DNA from: JAVBNF01 sp031551725 | Lineage (GTDB): Bacteria; Bacteroidota; Bacteroidia; Bacteroidales; P3 | Direction of reading: 5' to 3' | DNA length: 31,739 nucleotides | NCBI GenBank assembly: GCA_031551725.1 | Contig: JAVBNF010000063.1 | Span: 1-31,739 of the forward strand | Part shown: piece by piece, positions 7,168 to 13,857 of the stretch | How the letters are laid out: the number at the start of each line of letters is the position of its first letter | How positions within the stretch are numbered: position 1 is the first letter of the stretch | The notes under the pieces: model-generated | What the model was told of the DNA's origin: nothing | What the model saw: the letters and a program-made list of their open reading frames with translations, nothing else | Databases searched by the model: none | Translations under genes and position numbers: made by a program

Positions 7168-8226
7168 ATGAAGAAAAATAATGCGATCGAAGGTTTAATT
7201 CATTTAATATTTTGGTTTTGTATGGTTTATGTTTTTGTAAACTATACTTTTATTCGTCCTCGAATTCTTGTTTGGAAAGAATTGGTTTGTATTGGATTTT
7301 TAATGACAATTGTTTATACCAACTACTTTGTACTGTTTCCTAAAATTTATTTAAGGAGGTACTATTTTATTTATTTTGCATCTGTTATTTTACTGTCATT
7401 CGCTTGTACAGCTGCTGAATTTAATTTTACAAAAGCGGAGATTTTTGTAGCTTATCTGCCTAAAATCGAAGAGCCGATTTCATCAGAAATGCAGTATTTA
7501 CGACGATATGTAATTATTGAAGAATATGTAACACTATTTCTTCGTGATATAGCCATTATGCTCGCCTTGTTTCCTGTTTTGCTATACAAAGAAACCCAAG
7601 CTAAATACGAAGAATCAGAGCGTCGCCGTAAGGAATCTGAACGCCGTCGAAAAGAAACGGAATTAAAACTTAAAAACCGTATCAACAATCATTTTCTAAT
7701 GAATGCATTTGTTGAAATTGAAGAATTAGCACGAGCGAAATCGGATAAAACCGAAGAAATGATTGCTAAACTCCATAAAATATTTCATCATTCCGTATCC
7801 ATGCAGGATTATGATGCTGTAAGGATAAATTTTGAAATAGACTTTATTCGCGACTATTTGAGTCTTGAAGAAATGGTGAATCCCGATATGCAGTTTACTT
7901 TTGAAGTCAAAGGAACACTTGAGCAACAGAGAATTCCACCCATGTTGTTCGAAACACTTATTAATAACGCTTTTAAGTATTCAAAAGAAAATACCGTTAT
8001 TAATATCGAACTGGATTTTCTGAAAAAAGGATACATTCGTTTCTTTTGTAAAAACGAATACGATGAAAGGTTTTTGAAGTTGCAACCATCTACGGGAAAA
8101 GGCATCTGTAATCTGAAGGAACGTTTAGAAACCATGTATGGAGTTCATTATGAAATGGAAATTGTACACGATGAGAAAAACTATCAAGTCGAAATTGGAA
8201 TTCCGGATCAGTTGCCGCTTCGGTAG
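7168..8226 (+). CDS. LytS/YehU-type membrane sensor histidine kinase
   Basis: The 352-residue kinase has about four predicted membrane helices in its first 140 residues and then a highly charged coiled-coil linker with a visible repeat (ESERRRK twice). The His_kinase phosphoacceptor region of the LytS family follows (RINNHFLMNAFVEIEEL, H175), then an ATP-binding domain (MLFETLINNAFKYS, GKGICNLKERL). The usual family motif is INPHFLFN; here the proline is replaced by asparagine. Such kinases pair with LytTR response regulators, and one is encoded convergently next door with a 19-bp overlap of the 3' ends. The ATG at 7168 is used; an upstream TTG at 7153 lies inside the promoter element. Confidence 0.88.
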   Translation: MKKNNAIEGLIHLIFWFCMVYVFVNYTFIRPRILVWKELVCIGFLMTIVYTNYFVLFPKIYLRRYYFIYFASVILLSFACTAAEFNFTKAEIFVAYLPKIEEPISSEMQYLRRYVIIEEYVTLFLRDIAIMLALFPVLLYKETQAKYEESERRRKESERRRKETELKLKNRINNHFLMNAFVEIEELARAKSDKTEEMIAKLHKIFHHSVSMQDYDAVRINFEIDFIRDYLSLEEMVNPDMQFTFEVKGTLEQQRIPPMLFETLINNAFKYSKENTVINIELDFLKKGYIRFFCKNEYDERFLKLQPSTGKGICNLKERLETMYGVHYEMEIVHDEKNYQVEIGIPDQLPLR

Positions 8227-9047
8227 AGATATGAATATAACTTATGTTTTTCGTCAAATTCTTTTTGTGAGGAACGGGGGATTTCAAATCGGTTGTTATC
8301 AATCATTTGCAGGGTGTATTCCTCACGTTGGACAACGAAGTCCATATTTAGAAACACGCTTTTCGAAATTCGTATAAATTGGACGGGCAATATTTTTTCT
8401 AACTGCCTCATTGTGTATTGCCAACTTATATAGCTTGCTTTCGAAACCTCCCCGTTGAAATCGTCCCATACATAGAATTGTAAGCGGTGGTCTTCCATTT
8501 CGATATGCATCACTGAAGAAAGGCTGATATCGCCTGTCTTTTCAGATGTTGTTATATGCCCTCTGTATTTTTGAATGTCGATGCGAGTAACTGTGAGCGA
8601 TGATATGCTGTTTGCTTTCAATCCTTGAATCCTCATTAGTTCATCTTTCCTTGAAAAAGAAGTTTCCAGGGCCTCGTGCAGTTTTTGTTTGTCAATAGGT
8701 TTACCTATAAATGCAAATACATTCTTTCGTACAAAATAATTAAGGCTGCTTACGGCATATTTGTTGTGAAACAAACTCATTAAGATGATCAGTGGCAAAC
8801 GGCCGGATAGTTCCAAGCGATTGATAAATTCGAAACCGTTTTCTGTCGGCATTTCGATATCCAGAATAATCAAATCGACATTCTTGCGATTTACAAAATC
8901 AGAGGCCTCTATGCTGTTCGAAAACCCACCGGAATAGGTCAGCGTACCTGTCAATAACTGTTCCTTTTGTAACAGTTTGATAGCTTTATGAACGGAAGAA
9001 ATATCCTCCTTTTTGTCATCCACAATAATATAAGACAGGCTGTTCAT
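8208..9047 (-). CDS. LytTR-family response regulator
   Basis: The 279-residue regulator has an N-terminal receiver domain with acidic pocket D10-D11, phosphoacceptor D63 (LIILDIEMP), S91 in the switch position and K116 (FIGKP). A C-terminal LytTR DNA-binding domain spans about residues 170-275, with the typical FIRISKSVFLNMDFV segment. LytTR regulators bind short direct repeats. The start MNSLSYIIVDD at 9047 is chosen because it begins the receiver fold. An upstream in-frame ATG at 9101 would lie upstream of the promoter -7 element at 9077-9070. It probably pairs with the kinase at 7168-8226. Two copies of the TTCACG motif upstream suggest autoregulation and shared control with the lipoprotein gene. 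Confidence 0.9.
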   Translation of the reverse strand: MNSLSYIIVDDKKEDISSVHKAIKLLQKEQLLTGTLTYSGGFSNSIEASDFVNRKNVDLIILDIEMPTENGFEFINRLELSGRLPLIILMSLFHNKYAVSSLNYFVRKNVFAFIGKPIDKQKLHEALETSFSRKDELMRIQGLKANSISSLTVTRIDIQKYRGHITTSEKTGDISLSSVMHIEMEDHRLQFYVWDDFNGEVSKASYISWQYTMRQLEKILPVQFIRISKSVFLNMDFVVQREEYTLQMIDNNRFEIPRSSQKEFDEKHKLYSYLYRSGN

Positions 9048-9069
9048 AATGCTTCGCTGTTTGCAAATG

Positions 9070-9077
9070 CAAAGATA
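9070..9077 (-). promoter_or_regulatory. Promoter -7 element of the LytTR regulator gene
   Basis: TATCTTTG on the minus strand predicts a start near 9063 and a 16-nt 5' UTR. The expected -33 position (about 9098-9101) falls inside one copy of the TTCACG motif rather than in a TTTG box. Confidence 0.6.
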
Positions 9078-9097
9078 CATTTTTTTTTGTAAAAAAT

Positions 9098-9111
9098 ACA
9101 TTTCACGAAGT
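9098..9111 (+). promoter_or_regulatory. Candidate regulator site 3, at the -33 position of the LytTR gene
   Basis: ACATTTCACGAAGT overlaps the place where the -33 box should be. It matches the motif upstream of the lipoprotein gene. Confidence 0.5.
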
Positions 9112-9162
9112 CAAGAAAAAAATCAATATTTTGATTATTAATTAATTGATGTTTTTTTTCGT

Positions 9163-9176
9163 GCATTTCACGAAGT
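9163..9176 (+). promoter_or_regulatory. Candidate regulator site 4, upstream of the LytTR gene
   Basis: GCATTTCACGAAGT lies 65 nt from site 3 in the same orientation. With its flanks it forms a near-palindrome GTGCATTTCACGAAGTGCAC (9161-9180). It also lies about 50 nt upstream of the promoter of the candidate small RNA. Confidence 0.5.
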
Positions 9177-9228
9177 GCACTTTTTTTTCGTGTAATTTGT
9201 ATTGAAAATTATTTTACATTTGCAGGGA

Positions 9229-9375
9229 AATGCAACGGCAGTGTTGTTTTTGTGCGATCTGTTGTAACAGAGATATATAATCGGCTAAGCGAGGGAGTCC
9301 GTATACTTCAACTCATAAACCCTTTATGACGAAAGTTCTGCTTTATCGAACGAAGGACTCCCTTTTGCTTTTTTT
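9229..9375 (+). ncRNA. Candidate small RNA or leader with intrinsic terminator
   Basis: TACATTTG at 9215-9222 is a promoter -7 element predicting a start near 9229. The transcript has a hairpin UCUG-UUGUAA-CAGA (about 9258-9271), then a large closing stem GGGAGTCC (9293-9300) with GGACTCCC (9355-9362), followed by a U-rich tail (9363-9375). Inside the closing stem are a hairpin UCAUAAA-CCC-UUUAUGA (9313-9329) and an outer pairing ACTTC (9305-9309) with GAAAGT (9331-9336). No ORF of useful size is present. It may be a free-standing RNA of about 147 nt or an attenuator for the P-loop gene that starts 62 nt later. It matches no family I know. Confidence 0.5.
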
Positions 9376-9437
9376 ATGTCAGTTAGTAACTTAAATATGT
9401 AAAACGATTATTATAAAATAATAAAGATAAAATAATT

Positions 9438-9905
9438 ATGGAACATCTATTAGTTGGTGGAGCTCAGTCTGTTGGGAAAAGTGAAAATATATACACTTTG
9501 GTGAGAGATTTTTTAATTCCGAAGGGATTTCAAATTATTGCAGGAACTTTTCCTGCAACTTTTGGCGATTTTAAAGCATTATTTGAAGGAGTTGATAAAA
9601 ATGGTAAAACTGTCAGAATCATTGTAAATACTGCTACAGATACGGTCGATATAATAAATGATTTTAAAAAATTTAGCAATAGTAATTTGCCTGCAGATAT
9701 TTTAATAAGTTCTGTTCGTGATGATAATTTTTGGCCACGAAAAGAATTTTTTACAATAATGGGAATTGTCTCAAATGTAATAGAAGTGCCTCTTGCGAAA
9801 ATTACTCGTCGAGGTGCAAATTTCAACATTGCGTTGACTTGGTATCAAGAGAAAAATTATAAATTATTGACATATATTTTAGAATCATCACCTTTTAATT
9901 TATAG
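9438..9905 (+). CDS. Small P-loop protein of unknown function
   Basis: The 155-residue protein opens with a Walker A loop at residues 7-15 (GGAQSVGKS). A hydrophobic strand with possible Walker B character follows (VRIIVNTATDTVDII), and then ILISSVRDDNFWPRKEFF. There is no signal peptide or membrane segment. The fold suggests a small nucleotide-binding protein or kinase-like domain, but I recognise no named family. Its base composition looks more AT-rich than the surrounding housekeeping genes. It sits alone between a candidate RNA and a convergent DUF4143 ATPase, which suggests an acquired or accessory segment. Confidence 0.7.
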   Translation: MEHLLVGGAQSVGKSENIYTLVRDFLIPKGFQIIAGTFPATFGDFKALFEGVDKNGKTVRIIVNTATDTVDIINDFKKFSNSNLPADILISSVRDDNFWPRKEFFTIMGIVSNVIEVPLAKITRRGANFNIALTWYQEKNYKLLTYILESSPFNL

Positions 9906-9918
9906 CAAATAAACTCTG

Positions 9919-11169
9919 CTAATTTTCCAACAACCATTTCCACACCGGAATCATTTGAATTATTTTATCGTCAACAGCGATCGTTTCTTCTGTGTCCATA
10001 GTTAGTATCAGTCCGGAATCCAACGAAAAAGTCGTCATTGCTTCCAAAAGACCCGATATCTCGCGTTTTTTTGTTTTCTCATCTTCAAATACATTGCAAA
10101 CCTGTATAGCTTCTTTTACGTGGTAGCCATCGCGGATCACAAAATCACATTCGAACTTGTTTTGATAGTAATAAACTTCTTTTTTACGGCGTTTTAGTTC
10201 CACAAAAACGATATTTTCTAACAACCGGCCGGTGTTTTCCGAAAAGTTAAAACCTAAACGTTTTACAAAAGCCGTATCTATAAAGTAGGTTTTTTTTGCG
10301 TTCTGGATTTGCTTTTTTACCGAATAATCAAACTTGTTTATCTGAAAAAGCATATAACTGTCTTGTAAAAACGACAAATAATTCTTGATAGTCGTTGCGT
10401 TTTTCACGCCGGTAATTTTGGTTAAAGAATTATAACTTGAAGTTTTTGCAGCGTTGCTTGCCAAAAAGAACACCAATTCCAACATCTCTTTTTCGTTTGT
10501 GAGCTTGTTGCGCACCATGATGTCTTTGTATAATATCGTTTCAAACAGATAACGCAGCGTGTCGTTTTCCTTGGTTTTCAGAAAAACAGGGAATCCGCCT
10601 TGTGTCATATATTCATTAAACAAAGCCTTTATTTGTGCGCGCCCGATAGTCGAAATTAAATCGCGCTTTTGGAATTTATGTCTTTTGAATGCTATAAACT
10701 CGTTAAAAGAAAACGGGAATAACTCGTGCTGAACGTATCGCCCTGTGAGGTGAGTGCCCAATTCGCGACTCAGCATTTTGGCGTTCGAACCCGTTACAAA
10801 TACCTTACAGCCTTGATCATACAAACGACGAACAAAGCGTTCCCAACCTGAAACGTTTTGGATTTCGTCGAAATAAAAGGTTTTTTGGACACCAAATAAC
10901 TCGATAAAAAGTTCGTAAAGTGTTTGAAAATCTTTAACGGTAAAGTTAACTAAACGCTCATCATCAAAGTTGAGGTAATAATCCTTTTCTTTTTGCTTGC
11001 GGCGTATCTGCTGCATAAGTGTGGATTTTCCTGAACGACGAATACCAGAAATAACGACAACCTCTTGATGTTTGAAATGTCTATCCGGAAACGGTCGCTG
11101 AACAGCATCATCAGCCGTTTCTATAAAAACCAATTGGTCGGCTATAACGGTCTTTAATATGTCTTTCAT
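9919..11169 (-). CDS. AAA-type ATPase with DUF4143 C-terminal domain
   Basis: The 416-residue protein has an N-terminal ATPase core with Walker A (GIRRSGKSTLMQQI), Walker B (KTFYFDEIQNV) and a sensor segment (KVFVTGSNAKML). The C-terminal DUF4143 domain has the usual ENIVFVELKRR...CDFVIRD...IQV arrangement, which resembles a degenerate PD-(D/E)xK nuclease fold. These ATPases are very common, often in accessory regions, and their cellular role is unsettled. The start at 11169 (MKDILKTVIADQ) is chosen because the -7 element at 11198-11191 overlaps the upstream TTG start. It ends 14 nt from the convergent P-loop gene. Confidence 0.88.
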   Translation of the reverse strand: MKDILKTVIADQLVFIETADDAVQRPFPDRHFKHQEVVVISGIRRSGKSTLMQQIRRKQKEKDYYLNFDDERLVNFTVKDFQTLYELFIELFGVQKTFYFDEIQNVSGWERFVRRLYDQGCKVFVTGSNAKMLSRELGTHLTGRYVQHELFPFSFNEFIAFKRHKFQKRDLISTIGRAQIKALFNEYMTQGGFPVFLKTKENDTLRYLFETILYKDIMVRNKLTNEKEMLELVFFLASNAAKTSSYNSLTKITGVKNATTIKNYLSFLQDSYMLFQINKFDYSVKKQIQNAKKTYFIDTAFVKRLGFNFSENTGRLLENIVFVELKRRKKEVYYYQNKFECDFVIRDGYHVKEAIQVCNVFEDEKTKKREISGLLEAMTTFSLDSGLILTMDTEETIAVDDKIIQMIPVWKWLLEN

Positions 11170-11190
11170 AATCAGATTACTTTTATTTTG

Positions 11191-11222
11191 CAAATATAAT
11201 AATTTCTTTTTTAAATAACAAA
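11191..11222 (-). promoter_or_regulatory. Promoter of the DUF4143 ATPase gene
   Basis: On the minus strand TTTG (11222-11219) and TATATTTG (11198-11191) are 20 nt apart, an almost ideal Bacteroidota promoter. The predicted 5' UTR is about 14 nt. The -33 box overlaps the edge of the large palindrome. Confidence 0.7.
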
Positions 11223-11270
11223 TTTATATTAAAAACTTCTATTCTAAATAGAAGTTTTTAATATAAATTT
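11220..11270. repeat. Perfect 24-bp-arm palindrome between divergent genes
   Basis: The left arm (11220-11243) and right arm (11247-11270) are exact inverted copies around a 3-nt centre (CTA). The core reads ACTTCTATT-CTA-AATAGAAGT, with AT-rich flanks. No gene reads into it on either strand, so it is not a simple terminator. It touches the -33 box of the ATPase promoter, which suits an operator. A miniature mobile element remnant is the alternative. The rest of 11271-11433 is AT-rich with no gene seen. Confidence 0.85.
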
Positions 11271-11433
11271 ACTATTAATAATATGTAATTTTACTAAAAA
11301 TTAGGTATTGTAAATATATAATTTATTATTATTATAAAATATAAAAAAAATCTTGAAAATTTGTAACTTTTTCTTTCCAACCCTCGTCTTACTTACAAAA
11401 CAATTATTTTATAACATTGTAAAAACGAAAATT

Positions 11434-11853
11434 ATGAAAAGATTATATCGCAGCAAAAAGTATCGTGTTTTTGCAGGTGTAGCAGGTGGATTGGCCGAAT
11501 ATTTCAATGTCGATCCTGTATTGGTGAGGGTGCTTTTTGTGCTTATCACACTTATGGGAGGTGCAGGCGGATTAATCTATTTGATATTATGGATGGTAAC
11601 ACCGCAAGTTCCCAATGAGTTGGCTGAAATGGATACTAACTTTGAAGCACAACCGGAAACTCCGCTTTCTCCCGAAGAAGCTGAAGAGAAAAAGAAAAGA
11701 AATGAACGCCTAAGAATGGCTGGAGGTGTGTTATTAATCGTTTGCGGATGCTTATTTTTCGCACAGAATATCATCCCTTCGTTCATTACTTACTTTTGGC
11801 CAACACTCCTTATTGTCGGCGGAGTACTTTTGTTATACGGTTCAAGAAAATAA
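11434..11853 (+). CDS. PspC-domain membrane protein
   Basis: The 139-residue protein starts MKRLYRSKKYRVFAGVAGGLAEYF, the signature of the PspC domain. It has a membrane helix (VLVRVLFVLITLMGGAGGLI), then an acidic/lysine-rich linker, and two more hydrophobic segments at the C-terminus (MAGGVLLIVCGCLFFA, TLLIVGGVLLLYG). PspC proteins act in envelope-stress sensing in proteobacteria; small PspC proteins in Bacteroidota are of uncertain role. The ATG at 11434 is used; an upstream TTG reading lacks family similarity. It is 17 nt from the next gene and forms an operon with it. Confidence 0.88.
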   Translation: MKRLYRSKKYRVFAGVAGGLAEYFNVDPVLVRVLFVLITLMGGAGGLIYLILWMVTPQVPNELAEMDTNFEAQPETPLSPEEAEEKKKRNERLRMAGGVLLIVCGCLFFAQNIIPSFITYFWPTLLIVGGVLLLYGSRK

Positions 11854-11870
11854 TCTAAAAATTGGAAAAA

Positions 11871-12338
11871 ATGAAATACAAAGGAATATTCTGGGGATTG
11901 CTTTTAGTTACAATTGGAATCCTCTTCTTGCTGAAAAATTTAGGTTTAATCTGCTTTAGCTGGTGTGGTTTATGGATGATTTGGCCGGTATTGCTGATCT
12001 TTTGGGGAATTACCATTCTGCCGGTAAATGATCTGACTAAAACAATTTTGTCTGTTATTGCTATTATATTGGGCGTAGTCCTACTTTTAACAGCTCCGCG
12101 CTGCCATAAAGGATTTTACAAAGGCTTTATCGAAGAACATGCTAAAGGCACAGTCATCTTTAAAGAAATGGAAGACGGCAGTAAGAAAATAGAATGGCAG
12201 GTGCCGGGTGAAGCAGATAGCAACGACACCGTAATTGTTAAAAGCGATACAATTGTTATTGATGCTCGCGGCGTAAAAAGTCGTTCACAGTCTTCACCGG
12301 AGAAAAAACCGCAATCGGAACTTCCACAAAAACAGTAA
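11871..12338 (+). CDS. Small membrane protein of the LiaF/LiaI-like type
   Basis: The 155-residue protein has three or four hydrophobic helices (GIFWGLLLVTIGILFLLKN, GLWMIWPVLLIFWGITIL, TILSVIAIILGVVLLLTA). A soluble tail follows, ending in a Ser/Lys/Gln-rich stretch. The glycine-spaced hydrophobic pattern resembles the DUF5668-type domain often found beside PspC proteins. The preceding ggaaaa may serve as a weak ribosome site. The last 27 codons overlap the conserved C-terminus of the convergent DUF4301 gene and are probably not conserved. Together with the PspC gene it may form an envelope-stress pair. Confidence 0.75.
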   Translation: MKYKGIFWGLLLVTIGILFLLKNLGLICFSWCGLWMIWPVLLIFWGITILPVNDLTKTILSVIAIILGVVLLLTAPRCHKGFYKGFIEEHAKGTVIFKEMEDGSKKIEWQVPGEADSNDTVIVKSDTIVIDARGVKSRSQSSPEKKPQSELPQKQ

Positions 12339-13797
12339 TCCAGTCCGCCATTGCACCATTCCATAATCCCGGAAGTTCGAGCGCCTTGATGCTTAGGCTT
12401 CCGATGGATTTAGAACTGATAAAGCATGTTTGCGGATCTACATATTTCTGCAAATCAAAAACTTCGCCCTTGTAGTTTCTCACGCCGCACACTAAGTCCA
12501 CCGGATTAAAGTGCGTAGCATGTTGCAAAGCGTATTTTTGTTCCTCGTTTTTCGTGTCCACTTGCGACGACTCCACAATTTGTAACGAACTTTCGTGATG
12601 TGCATTTTCCACCCAAAAAGGGCCGCCGCCGGGCTCGCCTTCGTTTTTCACCATTCCGCAAATACGGATAGGGCGGTTTAAGTGGTCGAACAATGCTTGT
12701 TGTTTATCTTTTGTGCTGAGTTTCTCGAAATTTTTGATATTACATTGTAATTGATGAAATAAGAATCCATAAATTTCTTGTAATTTTACCTCATCAAGTT
12801 CACCTTTTTCAAGAATATTTAGGTATTCAAAAATATTTTTTTGTAATTCCAATAAATAACCGCCGATTACTTTTTTATAAGTAAAAGTCGGCGTTTTTAA
12901 ATGGTCAGGCGCAACATTATCGATGTTTTTCACAAAGATAATATCACCTTTTAAATCTTTCAAATTTTCAATCAAAGCGCCGTGTCCACCCGGACGAAAC
13001 ATCAAATTGCCTTTGTCATCGTGAACGGGATTATTATTCATATCCACCGCAATCGTATCGGTTGACGGCTTTTGGATAGAGTAGGATATGTCGTATTTAA
13101 TTTGAAATTTTTCTTCGTAATAGGGGAGCTTTTCATTCACTTTATTAGTGAATTTTTCCAAATGTTCTGGCGAAACCGTAAAATGCAATTTCGCTTTGCC
13201 GTTTACATTGCAATAGCCTGCCGCTTCTACCAAGTGCTCTTCCAAAGCTGTACGGCTTTCTGCGTTTTTATAATGATGAAAGAGTAATAATCCTTTGCAA
13301 AGATTCGCATAGTTCAATCCTTTTTCATCCAAAATGAAATCAATAATACTCACGTAATCGTGCTTTTCAAGACAATCTTTTAAATCTACTTGATGTTTTT
13401 CCATTACTTTAAACAAATCTTCATAGAACGCCACTTCATGTAGATGATGCATCAGATAATGCACGCCGTTGGAATCTTTCTCATCTTGCATTTTTTCGGT
13501 CAAAGCATTGTTTTTCGCTGTCTCGCGATACTCGAATAAGGCTTTAAACATTCGCGTTGCTGCGCCGGATGCCGGTACGAATTTCACAATCTCGCGTTCG
13601 CGGATAGCAGATTCGTATCCATCCAGTAATTCATCAATTTTACGAAGGTCGAAAACCATAATGCCGTCGCCTTTGGTGGCCGGACGAACCAAATGTGTGA
13701 ATGCAAAACCTTCTCGAAAACGTTCTAACTGACAGTTAAATTCAGCTTCCGAAATGCCTCTTTGGGCAAGCTGTGCGAGATCTTCTCTATTAAGCAT
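12256..13797 (-). CDS. DUF4301 family protein
   Basis: The 513-residue cytoplasmic protein begins MLNREDLAQLAQRGISEAEF and contains the family segments FVPASGAATRMFKALFE, FRPGGHGALIENL, EGEPGGGPFWV and the C-terminal MADWITVFVEVPIAVFSP. DUF4301 proteins are widespread in Bacteroidota; the GRP/GGHGAL-like region recalls nucleotidyltransferases, but no activity is established to my knowledge. The 13797 start is preferred over 13848, because the added residues are encoded by a dispersed repeat (13819-13850). The gene lies 60 nt after the RND transporter gene on the same strand. Its 3' end overlaps the upstream convergent gene by 83 bp. Confidence 0.85.
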   Translation of the reverse strand: MLNREDLAQLAQRGISEAEFNCQLERFREGFAFTHLVRPATKGDGIMVFDLRKIDELLDGYESAIREREIVKFVPASGAATRMFKALFEYRETAKNNALTEKMQDEKDSNGVHYLMHHLHEVAFYEDLFKVMEKHQVDLKDCLEKHDYVSIIDFILDEKGLNYANLCKGLLLFHHYKNAESRTALEEHLVEAAGYCNVNGKAKLHFTVSPEHLEKFTNKVNEKLPYYEEKFQIKYDISYSIQKPSTDTIAVDMNNNPVHDDKGNLMFRPGGHGALIENLKDLKGDIIFVKNIDNVAPDHLKTPTFTYKKVIGGYLLELQKNIFEYLNILEKGELDEVKLQEIYGFLFHQLQCNIKNFEKLSTKDKQQALFDHLNRPIRICGMVKNEGEPGGGPFWVENAHHESSLQIVESSQVDTKNEEQKYALQHATHFNPVDLVCGVRNYKGEVFDLQKYVDPQTCFISSKSIGSLSIKALELPGLWNGAMADWITVFVEVPIAVFSPVKTVNDFLRREHQ

Positions 13798-13818
13798 AAT
13801 CTTCAAATATTTAGTTTT

Positions 13819-13850
13819 GTCATGGCGAGCACCGTAAGATATGGCCATCC
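13819..13850. repeat. Dispersed intergenic repeat, copy 1
   Basis: GTCATGGCGAGC followed by ATGGCCATCC. It resembles the common GTCATTGCGAGC...GCAATCC type of short palindromic repeat. A second copy lies at 18309-18334. It sits between the RND gene and the DUF4301 gene. Confidence 0.55.
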
Positions 13851-13857
13851 GATTATT

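Noticed and set aside
7153..7170. Upstream TTG start for the LytS-type kinase
   Set aside because: It overlaps the likely -7 promoter element; the ATG at 7168 gives a normal start.
9048..9101. Longer start for the LytTR regulator
   Set aside because: The added residues precede the receiver fold and lie over the promoter.
11171..11193. Longer start for the DUF4143 ATPase
   Set aside because: It falls in the TATATTTG promoter element, so it would not be transcribed; the ATG at 11169 is downstream of it.
11220..11270. Palindrome as a transcription terminator
   Set aside because: Both neighbouring genes read away from it, so there is no transcript to terminate, and it lacks a clean U-run after the stem.
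11353..11433. N-terminal extension of the PspC protein
   Set aside because: It uses a TTG start, and the PspC domain begins directly at the ATG at 11434.
13798..13848. Longer start for the DUF4301 protein
   Set aside because: The extra residues are encoded by a dispersed intergenic repeat.
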